DNA of 64,000 nt from Actinomadura opuntiae (GCF_030283205.1 NZ_JASNWF010000001.1:496001-560000); one strand, 5' to 3'. Numbered from the stretch's first letter, positions 1 through 9,508 are shown. The notes: generated from the letters alone by a model not told the origin. Program-made: numbers and translations.

Positions 1-1470
1 ACGATTCGCTGTAGGCCTTCAACCCGAAGGTGATGTCGCCGTACCCCTTGTCCACCGCCGACTGCACGTGATCGCGCAGCAGCGACCCGCCGAACTCCAC
101 CGGTGCGCTGGAGCAGTACGACACCTCACGCGAGGTCAGATGCTCACCCCACGCACCCCCGTCGTTCCACGACCCGACCGTGTTGTTCCAGGTGGCATAC
201 GACTTCAACTGCAGAGTCCGCCACAGCTGGATCGAGGTGTCGTTGTTGCAGTCATAAGCGCCGGTCTCGTACGCCGTGAACTCCACCGACTCGACGTAGC
301 GGCCCGGCCCTTGATCGACGGCAACGCCACCTTGTAGAACAGCCGCTTGGTCTGGTTGATGACGCAGTTGCCGTCCTTGGCCACCTCACAACGCCCCACG
401 CCCTCGGTCGACTTGCCGTTGAACTTGTAATAGCTCTGGCTCGGGTAGCCCGAGGACACCATTCCCCATGCTGAGGCCTTCGTGGTCCCCCACACCGGGT
501 CGATGTACACCGGGAACGTGGTGTCCGGTGCGGTCAACAGGTTCTGGTCGGGGGTCAGGGTGAGCTTGCCGCCCACGACCGCGATCTTGACCGGCGCGGT
601 CTTGGCACCCTCCGCCGGGCCTTCGCCGGTGTCCATCGCCCGCGTCTGCGGGGTGGTCGCAGTCGCCGACCCCTGGGTTTGCGACGGGGCCTTGCTGGAG
701 TCCCACATCATCGGCGACGGCGCCTCGAACACCCCCGAACCCGAGGCCGTCTTGGCAGTCAGCACCCCGCCCGCCGGCTCCTGGGCCACCGACAGCCCCG
801 GCGCCGACAGCGCCAACGCCAGCTGCGCCAGCTTGGGGTCCTTGGCGGCCTCGGCGGTCTTCACCACCAGCGTGTGCGCGAACCCGTCCGCCTGCGCCCG
901 CAACTGCAGATCGACACCGTCGCCCAGCACGCCCTTGTAGGTGGCGGTGTCACCGTCGATGGTCGGCTCGGGCAGCGCCTGCGGCCAGGTCAACGCCAGC
1001 TTGCGGCCCGCCCGCGTCATCTGCACCATCGGGCCGCTACCGCCACCGGAGAACGACAACCCGACCGTGGTCGCACCCGGCACGATCGCTTCCCCGGAGC
1101 GGTGCAGGGTGGTGTCGATGCCGGCCCACCCGCCGCCCTTGCGGGTACGGATCGGCTGGATATGCTGCTCGACCTGCATCCGCCCGTTCGGCAGCGCCCG
1201 CACCGTGCGGGTCTCGCCCCGCTCGGCCAGCACCTCCACCGGCTCACCCGATTCCCGGGCCGCCTTGACCGCCTGCTCCTCGGTCGCCGCCGTCTTCGGC
1301 GCGGTGTCATCCGCCCGCGCGACCGGTGCCGCCACCATGCCCGGGAGCTGCAACAGCGCGGCGACCAGCAGCACCACCAGCAGCCCGGCCGACCAAGCTG
1401 AACGCCGCAACACCAGCGACCTGAAACCGGGCGCACGGCGACGCATGGCACCGACAGCACGAAGGCGCAC
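1..1470 (-). pseudogene. exported LamG/Rhs-partner type protein, N-terminal part, frameshifted and cut by the window edge
   Basis: The frame opened by the GTG at 1470 (ATG alternative at 1446) encodes a positively charged N-terminus and a hydrophobic stretch ending in APVARA, i.e. a Sec signal peptide, then a beta-rich region ending near FPVYIDPVWG. It is collinear with the N-terminal third of the protein at 47407-50865 (shared FEAPSP.MWDS, LTPDQ.LL..PDT.FPVY, KRLFY). Near position 300-320 the reading frame breaks: homology (YVESVEFTAYETGAYDCNN) continues in another frame and stays open to base 1. One missing base after the SIKGR codons would repair it. Either a pseudogene or a sequencing error. 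Family role is inferred only: exported partner of an Rhs/polymorphic toxin locus lying to the left. Confidence 0.75.
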
Positions 1471-1559
1471 AAAGACCCCAAGGACATAAAGAGCGGATAA
1501 AGCCTCCTCAAGGTAACCGGTTAGTTAACCTTCGCAAAGATGTCGAATGATCTACGTTT

Positions 1560-1575
1560 TGTGATCTAGATCACT
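1560..1575. promoter_or_regulatory. candidate Crp/cAMP-receptor-type operator
   Basis: TGTGATCTAGATCACT, containing the perfect palindrome GTGATCTAGATCAC at 1561-1574. It matches the Crp-family consensus TGTGA-N6-TCACA in 15 of 16 positions, including the central TCTAGA favoured by E. coli CRP. It lies about 90 bp upstream of the exported-protein start at 1470 (minus strand). Regulation is inferred from the match only. Confidence 0.45.
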
Positions 1576-1839
1576 CTGTACTGCTGTGGTCCTGCGTGAC
1601 CTCATAGGCGTCCTCGCTTGATCGCAATCCACGCCTTTGCGACGATCCGCAAGGTTTCGGCTGCTCAGCGGCGTCTCCTGCCCAGTGAGAGGCAGTACTC
1701 CATCACGCACTGTGACGGCAATGATGGTCGCGGTCGTGTTGCCCGAGAACGGTCAGCGCGCTTACCACTGCACCGCACGCTCACTGCGCACCAGAGTTCC
1801 TAAGCCGGCTCTGACCCCGCATCGGGTCACGCCGGCTGC
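1576..1839. other. intergenic, no gene recognised
   Basis: Between the Crp-like palindrome and the readable end of the ISL3 remnant no frame has coding character or recognisable homology. Together with 1471-1559 this is the promoter side of the exported gene plus further decayed IS sequence. Confidence 0.4.
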
Positions 1840-2530
1840 CTCCACAACGAGCGCGGCGCTGCCCTGGCCGCCCATCAGAGGGCACGCTGTCGGTGGCGTG
1901 ATGGCGCTGCAGGGCGCCCACCAGTCGTACTCGGAAAGTGGCGCCGGGTGTCGGCCTTGCGGTCGGCGGCATCTCGACGCGCTGCCGGGTATCGGAGTCG
2001 ATCACGCACGGTGGCGTAACTGCGGCGTTTGCACAGGGCGAAGTCGTCCACATCGAGCACCCGCGGTACCGGCCGCTCCGACAGTGGAAGCCGCAGCAAT
2101 ACGCGCAGCGTAGTGCGCCGGGACGCCAGCGCCCCCAGCGCGGATAACAGACGTGTGCCAGCGCGGCCGGCCAGCTCTCGTACGACCACGCCGATCTGCA
2201 AGGTCAGCTGGGGCGTACGGCGCTGGTAACGCTTCAGGACGCCGGCAGTTGTTCACGGAAGGTCTCGACGCAGCCGCGGATCGGGCGCGCCAGCCGGCGT
2301 ACCTGCACGCCGACCACGACTCTGCGGGCATCGATCGGAGCGTCGGCGACCGTCCGCTGCTGGTAACCGTGCATCCGCGCTGACCCGGTGTCGCACTCCG
2401 GGCACACCGCCGGCCGTCGGGTGTTCTGGCTCGCACCCAGATCAGCTCGCCCTGGTCCATCACATCCTTCGATGACCAGCGGAGACAGTCCGGAGAACAC
2501 CAGCCCCACAAGATCGCTGATCTCTTGCAT
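1840..2530 (-). pseudogene. ISL3-family transposase remnant
   Basis: From the ATG at 2530 the N-terminal ISL3 signature is readable: a conserved LVFSGLSPLVIE start, a degraded zinc-binding region (CPECDTGSARMHGYQQRT), then ARPIRGCVETFREQLP. A frameshift near 2240 moves homology to another frame (VLKRYQRRTPQL then IGVVVRELAGRAGTRLL), followed by the first catalytic block (VLDVDDFALCKRRSYATV). Further shifts break the remainder near 2030. The C-terminal half of a normal transposase of about 400 residues is missing. A dead element. Confidence 0.75.
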
Positions 2531-3022
2531 GACCGATCGTGATATCAGGAGACCAGGTCGTCACCACCGAATATGTTACAGAGCCGAATATGCGACAGAT
2601 ATGAAAAAACGACAGAGCCGTTAACCGGACAGACCCGGCGGCAGTGTCCAGGCTGAAGCCCACCGGGTTCGATGAAGCCGAGGGGTGCCAAGGAACGTAA
2701 CAACTCCGATGATCAAGCTGTCGAGACTGTCAGCGGTCTCGTTATTGAGTCGCTCGCTGATCAAGGAATGGAGCAGTGGCCTTGAGTGGAACCGGGAGGG
2801 CTTGCCGAGCCGTGCATCCGATTTGAGAGGAAAGTCCTGGTTCAATCGGTGTTAAGTGCGCCTTGAGCGCCCATGACGGCACGAATATAATGCACCGCCG
2901 GCCGGGCGGTGGTGGCCTTGATCGGCACATTGGCACCTGATGCATGCTCTGGGGGGCACTCGCCCAGCTTTGCAGGGATATAATCTGCAAACCTAAGTGA
3001 TCCGGCCGGGGGAGGATGGAAA
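2531..3022. other. non-coding left flank of Tn7-like module 1
   Basis: 492 bp without a credible gene; markedly more AT-rich than its surroundings around 2560-2620, as is usual for transposon ends or replication/partition sites. It holds the 17-bp periodic repeats listed separately and ends in a good ribosome-binding site (GGGGAGGA) for the gene at 3023. The left boundary of the Tn7-like element probably lies here, but I could not fix the exact end because no matching right end was found. Confidence 0.45.
2578..2645. repeat. four ACAGA motifs at exact 17-bp spacing
   Basis: ACAGA starts at 2578, 2595, 2612 and 2629, exactly 17 bp apart. Units 1 and 3 share ACAGAGCCG; CCGAATATG also occurs twice (2568 and 2585), again 17 bp apart. 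The array sits about 400 bp upstream of tniQ in an AT-rich patch, where TnsB/TniA-type binding repeats of a transposon end would be expected. A binding role is inference; iterons of another system are an alternative. Confidence 0.4.
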
Positions 3023-4339
3023 ATGTCCGCGCTGCCTGTCCTTGACCCGGTTTCCGGCCGGGGTGAGGTCGGCGCGGCGGGGTTGCTCGAGTCGGACGCC
3101 GCGGCGGGTCAGGCGGCCGGGCGCGAGGGCGGGAGTGGGGCCGTTGCTCGGTTGAGGGGTGTTCTTCCGCGTCGTCTGCCGGTGGTGCTTGCGCCGCGGG
3201 CCGGGGAGTCGTTCACCTCGTGGCTCTGTCGCCTGGCCGCCGACCTGGGCCTTCCTGAGGGGCAGGCCGCCGCAAGGCTCGGACTGCGGACGTGCCGTCA
3301 CCAGACCACGCCGTCGTTGCTTGGGATCGCGCTCCCCCTCCGCAGCCGCGAGAGCCTGCGAGCAGCCACCGGCCTGTCCCCGGAGACTTTCGCCGGCTCG
3401 GTGCTGACGCACTATGGCGAGGGGCCTTTGCATTTCTCCCGCTTCGATCTGGCCGCCATGGATGCCGGTGACCACAAGGTCGTCCAGGCGCTGACGGTCC
3501 GCGAATGGGCGATCTTCCACGGGAGCCGGGCGTGTCCGGCGTGTCTGGCCGGCGAGCCGGTCTGGCCACTGTGGTGGAAACTGGGCGTGGCCGCCTGCTG
3601 CCCCGCTCACCGGCTCCTGCTGGTCGACGATTGCCCGGGCTGCGGCATCCGGCTACGCCGAGGCCGCCGCGCCCAGCCTACCGGGCCGAGCATGACCGGG
3701 CTCACCGACCCGCATCGCTGCTGCAACAAGGTGATGGCCGGGGCGGGCGGCGACGCTCGGAACCGGTGCCTTCGGCCCTACGGCGTCCTGCCCGCCACCA
3801 CCGTCCCCGAGACCATGGTGCAGGCCCAGCGAGCGGTGCTGGAGGCCGCGCGGGGGGCACCCCGCCCGATCGCGGGCGGCCCGGTCGATGCGATGGGCTG
3901 GTTCGCGGCGCTGCGTTTCCTGACCGTCCTGGTCCGGTTCGCCCTGGCACCGGACCCGGGTAGGCATCCGGTCATCGGGGCGGTGCCGCAGATCGCCGAG
4001 GCGCTCAGCGAGGATCAGCGGCGTCAGGCCAAGCCAGGGCCGCAGGGGGGCGGCGGCAAGAGACGGATGCCCGCGACCGCGCCCCTGGCCGCAGCGCTGC
4101 TGATCGCTTCGCACCCCGTGCTGGCCGCCCCGGACCTGGAATCCTGCCGCCACGCACTGGACCCGCTGGTGTCGGCAGCGGCCCGGCGGAGCCGGTCGCG
4201 GCACCACAACCTGCTGCGGGCCTTGCCGGTGCCCGGCCCGCTCGCCGATGCCCTGGACACGATGGTCCTTCCCGGTGCCCACCGGGCCGCCTTGCGCTAC
4301 GCCCGCCTCACCGCCGCGTTCCCGAAAGGATGGAGGTGA
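3023..4339 (+). CDS. tniQ: TniQ-family target-selection protein, module 1
   Basis: 438 residues, ATG start behind GGGGAGGA. After a low-complexity N-terminus of about 50 residues comes the TniQ core: PGESFTSW-like start (GESFTSWLCRLA, residues 61-72), then a zinc-binding set with CPAC (171-174), CPAH (193-196) and CPGC (204-207). TniQ proteins bridge a target-site complex to the TnsC ATPase in Tn7-like and Tn5053-like transposition. At this length it resembles the shorter TniQ class rather than full-length TnsD; the C-terminal half is helical but not recognisable. It is the first gene of tniQ-tnsA-tnsB-tnsC and is followed 3 bp later by tnsA. Family call firm; target unknown. Confidence 0.82.
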   Translation: MSALPVLDPVSGRGEVGAAGLLESDAAAGQAAGREGGSGAVARLRGVLPRRLPVVLAPRAGESFTSWLCRLAADLGLPEGQAAARLGLRTCRHQTTPSLLGIALPLRSRESLRAATGLSPETFAGSVLTHYGEGPLHFSRFDLAAMDAGDHKVVQALTVREWAIFHGSRACPACLAGEPVWPLWWKLGVAACCPAHRLLLVDDCPGCGIRLRRGRRAQPTGPSMTGLTDPHRCCNKVMAGAGGDARNRCLRPYGVLPATTVPETMVQAQRAVLEAARGAPRPIAGGPVDAMGWFAALRFLTVLVRFALAPDPGRHPVIGAVPQIAEALSEDQRRQAKPGPQGGGGKRRMPATAPLAAALLIASHPVLAAPDLESCRHALDPLVSAAARRSRSRHHNLLRALPVPGPLADALDTMVLPGAHRAALRYARLTAAFPKGWR

Positions 4340-4342
4340 CCG

Positions 4343-5200
4343 GTGACCTCAGGACCAACCGCACGGCGGACGACCTCCGCCAAGCCGCCGGGCAGAGGTG
4401 GCGTCACGGCCGGAACCGGCCTGGTCCTTCACCACATCGACCCGTCCACGGGCCAGATCCGGGTCGTTCCGGTGAACGCCGACACCGCTCCGCTGATCAA
4501 CCAGGTCCCCTTCGAGGACGTCCCGGCGATCCGGGGCATCCCCAGCTACCACGGCCAACGACACACCCCGGGCAAGTACTGGGCGGCGACCACCAGCGAC
4601 CTGATCGCCTACGAGAGCTACCTGGAATCCCAGCATCTGACCATGCTGGACTTCGACGACGGCGTGGTGAACCTCAGCTCCCAAGCGTTGCGGTTCGACG
4701 GCGCCGACGCCGGCGGGGACTGGTGGCACGTCCCCGACATCTTCGCCCGGATGGCCGATGGCAGCGCCCTGGTCGTCGACGTCAAGAACCCCCGGCACCT
4801 GGACCGGCCCGAGGTGGTTCTGCAGGCCCGCCGCACCGCGGCCGCCTGCGCGGTCCTGGGCTGGCGTTACGACATGCTCGGCGGCGTCGACCCCGGGCGT
4901 TGGGCCAATATCTCCTGGCTGGCCGGGTTCCGCCGTCCCCTGTATGCCGGAACTGAGCTGATCGGCCCGATCCTCACCCTGGCCGAGCGGCCGGTGACCC
5001 TGGCCGAACTGCTCAGCTTCACGACGAACCCGGTCATCGCCCGCCCGGTCGTGTTCCACCTGTGCTGGCACCAGCACCTACTGGTCGACCTGGACGCCCC
5101 GTTCCGCGAGACCACGCTGCTGCACACCAACCCCGACCGCCCCCGCGCAGCCCCACCCCCCGCGCAGCCCCACCGGCGGCCCCGCCGACGGACTAACTGA
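4343..5200 (+). CDS. tnsA: TnsA-like endonuclease subunit, module 1
   Basis: 285 residues, GTG start behind GGAGG. A restriction-endonuclease-like core is visible: acidic residues in YESYLE (about 90-95), D132 in HVPDIF, and the D-x-K motif VVDVKNP (D146, K148). This is the catalytic arrangement of TnsA, which cuts the 5' strand at transposon ends so that the element leaves by cut-and-paste instead of forming a cointegrate. Residues 85-120 (LIAYESYLES, MLDFD) match actinobacterial TnsA-like heteromeric transposase subunits. The C-terminal 120 residues should contact TnsB/TnsC; the last 25 are proline/arginine rich. It lies directly between tniQ and tnsB. Confidence comes from motif plus neighbourhood. 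Confidence 0.78.
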   Translation: MTSGPTARRTTSAKPPGRGGVTAGTGLVLHHIDPSTGQIRVVPVNADTAPLINQVPFEDVPAIRGIPSYHGQRHTPGKYWAATTSDLIAYESYLESQHLTMLDFDDGVVNLSSQALRFDGADAGGDWWHVPDIFARMADGSALVVDVKNPRHLDRPEVVLQARRTAAACAVLGWRYDMLGGVDPGRWANISWLAGFRRPLYAGTELIGPILTLAERPVTLAELLSFTTNPVIARPVVFHLCWHQHLLVDLDAPFRETTLLHTNPDRPRAAPPPAQPHRRPRRRTN

Positions 5201-5267
5201 CCGCCCCGCTGACGGCCCCAGGGGACGGGCACCGCCCCCAAGCCGGACACGCCGAGGAGAACCACCG

Positions 5268-7430
5268 GTGAACCCTGAACGAGCAAAGGTCCAGATCGCC
5301 TACGGCGACTGGGTCGAGTTCGAAGATGAGCGCCACAAGGTGATCGGGCTGACCGGCCCCTGCGTCCGGCTGCAGTCCGAGACCGGTCATGGGCAGATCG
5401 TCGGGCTGGCCGAGTTGATCGCCGATCCCAGCTATGGGGCCGCGGCCGCTCCCGCCGATGCCGAGGAAGGCATCCGCCTGGAGCCGTCGGCCGTCTTGGA
5501 GGGGCTTCCCGACGACGTCAAGAAGCGGGTGCTGGAGCTGGAGGCGCATCTGCTGGAGGCCACCACCGGCTACCGGTCCGGCGACCCCGCGCACCCGGCC
5601 GAAGGTGAACCTCGAGCTGACTACCACCCGGGCCGGTCCCAGAACGAACGCGTCGAGGCCAAGGCCGCCGAGCTGGGACTGACCGGCAGGCGGGTCTGGC
5701 AGCTGCTGGACTCCTGGCACACCCAGGGCCTGTGGGGTTTGGTCGACAAACGCAAGACCCGTGCCCGCAACCCGCTGGCCGGCATCGATCCGCGGATCAT
5801 CCAGGCCATCGGGGACCAGTACGGCGCCGAACGTGAGGACTCCTCGGCCACCGTCGGCGGCCGGTTCCGCCGCCGCGTCCAGAACCGTCTGGACTTCGAG
5901 CACGGCCAGGGGAAGGTCACGCTGCCGCCCGAGCGCACCTTCTACCGGATCGTGAGGCTGCTGCTGAACCGGTCCCCGTCCGGGCCCGCCACCACTCGCC
6001 GCACCCAAACGCAACCGCCTGACCGCGAACCCGGCCGCACCGACGCCGCCCGCCCCGGTGAGATCGTCATGATGGACACCACCCCGCTGGACGTGCTCGC
6101 CTACGACCCCGACACCGACGACTTCGTCAAGGTGGAAGTGACCGTCGCCCTCGACGTCGCCACCCGTTCCGTGCTGGCCTGGACCTTCACCGCCGAAGGC
6201 ACCAAGGGCATCGACATCGGGATGCTGCTGGCCGACGTGCTGGTCCCCACCCCCATGCGGCCCGGCTGGGACGATGCGCTGCGGTTCGCCGCGATGAGCA
6301 TTCCCGTCCAGCGGATCATCGAGGCCGACCAGCGGCTCGCCGACGCCGCCGCCCTGCCGGTGATCTATCCCGAGACCATCGTCATCGACCACGGCAAGCC
6401 CTACCAGTCCGACGTCATGAAGCGCGCCTGCCGCACCCTGGGTATCAGCATCCAGGACGCCCGGATCCTCACCGCGACCGACAAGGCCAAGGTCGAGCGG
6501 GTCTTCGGCACGATCCGCACCCATTTCAGCGAGCACGTCGCCGGCTACAAGGGCTACGACGTCGTCCACCGCGGCGTCGGCATCGAGAAGCTCGCCCGCT
6601 GGACCATCACCGAACTCGGCGAGTTCTTCACCGAATACGTCGTGTCCATCTATCAGCGCCGCCACCACAAGGGCCTCATCCCACCCGGCTTCCCGGACGA
6701 GCGGCTCTCTCCCAACGACGCCTACGCCCTGGCCGTCGCCCGCACCGGCTATGTCACCTGCCCGACCGACCCGGCCCTGTACTTCGAGTTGCTGCCCATC
6801 GAGGGCCGGCTCATCCGGCCCGACGGCGTCCAGATCGACTACCTGCACTACTGGGGCGACGTGCTACGCCGCTACCGGGGCGCCAGATCCCCCTATCCCG
6901 GCGGCAAATGGCCGATCCGCATCGACCCGCGCAACCTGCTGCACGCCTACTTCCACGACCCCGCCGACGGCACCTGGCACCTGCTGCGCTGGACCCACGC
7001 CCTGGATGAGCACCAGCCGTTCACCGACATCACCCTGCGCGAGGTCAAGCGGCTGCTCGGCGTCCGTGACCTGGCCGCCCGCGACCAGGAGCACGTCGCC
7101 GCCGCGCTCATCGAGCTGCAGAACCGGATGGACGCCCCCGAGTCCTGGACCCGCACCGACCGCAAACGCATGGCCCGCGACGCCGAACGCGCCCGTGCCG
7201 CCGCCCGCGACCGGCAACAGGCCGTCCCGGCCGTCGGCGCCCCGCACGAACCGCACCCGGCAGCCGTGGACGCACTGCACCAGATGACCGCGCACTCGCC
7301 CGTGCTGAGGCCCGTTCCCGATCCGCCTTCAGACACCGCCGACACCACTGACCTGTCCGGCTTCGACTTGTCCGACCTCGACGGCTGCGAGGTTTGGGAC
7401 CCAAACGAGCCGCCCTCCCCGGAGCTGTGA
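5268..7430 (+). CDS. tnsB: TnsB-like DDE transposase, module 1
   Basis: 720 residues, GTG start behind GAGGAGAA. Helical DNA-binding domains occupy residues 1-250 (e.g. GLTGRRVWQLLDSW, HTH-like), then an RNase H-fold core with D270 (MMDTTPLD), D374 (VIDHGK) and E410 (KAKVERVF); the last two are separated by 35 residues, the classical DD(35)E spacing. A Mu-transposase C-terminal beta-barrel follows (about 510-600), then a basic helical tail that in the family recruits TnsC. TnsB joins 3' transposon ends to target DNA. Its stop codon abuts the tnsC start (TGA|ATG). Intact reading frame. Confidence 0.88.
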   Translation: MNPERAKVQIAYGDWVEFEDERHKVIGLTGPCVRLQSETGHGQIVGLAELIADPSYGAAAAPADAEEGIRLEPSAVLEGLPDDVKKRVLELEAHLLEATTGYRSGDPAHPAEGEPRADYHPGRSQNERVEAKAAELGLTGRRVWQLLDSWHTQGLWGLVDKRKTRARNPLAGIDPRIIQAIGDQYGAEREDSSATVGGRFRRRVQNRLDFEHGQGKVTLPPERTFYRIVRLLLNRSPSGPATTRRTQTQPPDREPGRTDAARPGEIVMMDTTPLDVLAYDPDTDDFVKVEVTVALDVATRSVLAWTFTAEGTKGIDIGMLLADVLVPTPMRPGWDDALRFAAMSIPVQRIIEADQRLADAAALPVIYPETIVIDHGKPYQSDVMKRACRTLGISIQDARILTATDKAKVERVFGTIRTHFSEHVAGYKGYDVVHRGVGIEKLARWTITELGEFFTEYVVSIYQRRHHKGLIPPGFPDERLSPNDAYALAVARTGYVTCPTDPALYFELLPIEGRLIRPDGVQIDYLHYWGDVLRRYRGARSPYPGGKWPIRIDPRNLLHAYFHDPADGTWHLLRWTHALDEHQPFTDITLREVKRLLGVRDLAARDQEHVAAALIELQNRMDAPESWTRTDRKRMARDAERARAAARDRQQAVPAVGAPHEPHPAAVDALHQMTAHSPVLRPVPDPPSDTADTTDLSGFDLSDLDGCEVWDPNEPPSPEL

Positions 7431-8556
7431 ATGGCCGTTGGTCCGCTGCATCCCGGCCTCGCCGAACCCCGCACCAAGGAGGAGTGGCGCCATTACCTGG
7501 CCGCAGTCCCACCCATCCGGCCCGAACTCCTCACTTCCGCCGGCTACCAGAAACTCGCCGAGGAGGCCAAAGACGACTTCGACCATGCCCGGCACGCCTG
7601 GCACAGCGCCCTGGTGCTCATCCGCACCCCGGAAATGAAACACATCCACAACGATCAAGATCAAGCTGCTCGCCAACGCGCACCAGCCCGCCGGCGCCCG
7701 CCGCGGAGTGGTCATCGACGGACCGCCGACCGTCGGCAAATCCACCCTGGTCAAGTTGTTCGCCGCCGACCTCGAGAAGACCCTGCGCCGCCGTGAGCCG
7801 CACAAGTTCCAGCCGCACGAGAACGACGGCTACATCGTCGACTACACCCCGGTCGTCTACATCAGCATCCCCTCCCAAGCCACCCCCAAGGACCTGTCCG
7901 CCGCATTCGCCGAATGGTTCAACCTTCCCCTCCGCCGCGCCGCGACCAAGAACGAGATGACCGACGCCGTGCTCCGCGCCACCGGCCTTTGCGGCGTCCA
8001 GCTGATCATTATCGACGACGTTCACTTCCTGGACTTGTCGGCCAAGGAGGGCAAAGTCGTCAACGACCACCTCAAATACCTGGCCAACCACTGCGCCGCC
8101 ACGTTCGTGTTCACCGGCCACGACCTGGAGACTTCCGGCCTGTTCCTGGAGGGCGGCGCCAGCGAACGCGCCACCCAGACCTCCGGCCGCAACAGCCTCC
8201 ACAAACTCGGCCTCTTCACGATCGGAACCGACGACGAGCGACGAGCCTGGGCCAACGTCGTCAAGACCATGGAAGACGCCCTGGTCCTCCTCGACCACAA
8301 ACCCGGAACCCTCATCCGCGACCACGAATACCTGCACCACCGAACCGGCGGCAGTATCGCCAGCCTCTCCCTGCTCATCCGCGAGGCCGCCATCCGCGCC
8401 GTCGTCAGCAGCGAAGAAGCCATCACCCGCAAGGTCCTGGACCAGGTCGTGATCGACCGCCGAGCCACCCGCGGCTACGACAAATTCCGCAAGCAGCACA
8501 ACATCCACCACAACGGCAACCCCGGCCGCCAGGAACCACCCGCCGAGGCAAGCTGA
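7431..8556 (+). pseudogene. tnsC: TnsC-like AAA+ ATPase, module 1, frameshifted
   Basis: The frame starting at ATG 7431 carries the TnsC N-terminal region (MAVGPLHPGLAEP, then KEEWRHYLA and HSALVLIRTPEM). Around 7640-7650 the homology jumps to another frame (IKIKLLANAHQPAGARRG), open to 8556, with Walker A GPPTVGKST, Walker B LIIIDDVHFL and a sensor-like FVFTGH. A single base change near the CACAACGATCAAG stretch would restore one ORF of about 375 residues. There is no slippery run suggesting programmed frameshifting; the only in-frame start before Walker A is GTG 7708, which would drop the N-terminal domain. TnsC links TniQ-marked targets to TnsAB. Either module 1 is inactive or the base call is wrong. 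Confidence 0.75.
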
Positions 8557-8572
8557 ACCCTGCCACCTCAAA

Positions 8573-8667
8573 ACTGAAACCTTCACTGGCACACCGTCGC
8601 CGCCTACACACCTCGCCAAGATTTCAACCCCCAGGTCAGCCACGCCATGCACTGAAATCTTCCGTGG
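8573..8667. repeat. three copies of a TGAAA(T/C)CTT motif behind tnsC
   Basis: ACTGAAACCTTCACTGGC at 8573, ACTGAAATCTTCCGTGGC at 8651, and an inverted partial copy (GCCAAGATTTCAA) at 8615. They lie between tnsC and the next gene, in 387 bp (8557-8943) that otherwise hold no gene. Candidate right-end binding sites of module 1 or a local operator; no matching copies were seen at the left flank, which weakens the transposon-end reading. Confidence 0.3.
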
Positions 8668-8690
8668 CGCCCGACAGTGTGCCGGGCGCC
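8666..8690 (+). terminator. hairpin behind tnsC
   Basis: GGCGCCCG and CGGGCGCC pair perfectly over 8 bp around a 9-nt loop. It sits 110 bp after the tnsC stop with no clear U-tract, as is common for actinomycete terminators. It likely ends the tniQABC transcript. Confidence 0.4.
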
Positions 8691-8943
8691 GTCTTCCACC
8701 CGTTGCGATGCCCACCGTCCTGGTGATGCCCGGCGCCCGAGGCTGCGGGTCACCGCCGACCGGATGAGTTCCACCCTGCTGCAGTGTTTCGGCCGACCGT
8801 TGTCGACCGTCCACGCTAGGGTTCCTTGATGCACCGGCCGGAAACCGGCCGATGCCCTGAACATCACCGGGTGTGCTCCCGGCCGTCCGCGCGGCCGCGG
8901 CTCAGGGCGCCCCGCCGGACCGTGCACGGGAGAGGCGACCTCG

Positions 8944-9432
8944 ATGCAGCCACCGCTGGACCCACCGCTGGAGCCACCGCTGGACCAGGTCCCGGCCTCG
9001 GCCGCCGAGATCGGCTACGAGCGGCTGGCGGCCGACCTGACGGTGCGCGACGTGCTCGCGTTGCCCGAGGTCGCCTCCTATCGTGATCCGGCCCACCGCC
9101 GCCAGGCGGCCCGGCTGGCGCTGACCGAAGCCCGCCGCAACTCCCTCGACACCCTGGACCCGTCCTGGGCGCTCCCCAAGACCTGGTCCGACCCCGCACG
9201 GTCCGGCCCGCCGACCGATGACGTGCGGCAGGTCGTGGACTGCGACGGCACGGTGTGGGAGCGGCACGCCGACGAACACGACCGGTTCGGGGCGCTGCCC
9301 GCGGACGGCTGGTCGCCCCGGCGCCGGAAGGGCGAGCCGCCCGACGACCGCAGCTACTCCTGGTCCGAGCTGATCGAGCACTTGGCCCCGATCACCGCCT
9401 GCGCCCGCGGCCACCGCACCGGCCACCCCTGA
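8944..9432 (+). CDS. hypothetical protein
   Basis: 162 residues, ATG start behind GAGAGG. After a repetitive proline/leucine start (PPLDPPLEPPLD) comes a soluble, acidic/basic mixed region with a DVLALPEVASYRDP stretch and a tryptophan-rich second half (SWALPKTWSD, GTVWERH, YSWSELIEHL). No family recognised. It is the first of three same-strand genes leading to the tyrosine recombinase, so it may belong to that integrative element and not to the Tn7-like module. Confidence 0.6.
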   Translation: MQPPLDPPLEPPLDQVPASAAEIGYERLAADLTVRDVLALPEVASYRDPAHRRQAARLALTEARRNSLDTLDPSWALPKTWSDPARSGPPTDDVRQVVDCDGTVWERHADEHDRFGALPADGWSPRRRKGEPPDDRSYSWSELIEHLAPITACARGHRTGHP

Positions 9433-9508
9433 CCCGGCCGCGGCCGCCTCGCCCGCGAGTTCCCCGGCCGCCATTTCCCGGCCGCCCGCCAGCTATCTAA
9501 AGGACCTC

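Noticed and set aside
2002..2511. 169-codon minus-strand ORF in the ISL3 region
   Set aside because: Shadow frame of the decayed transposase; its sequence only echoes the real frame after frameshifts.
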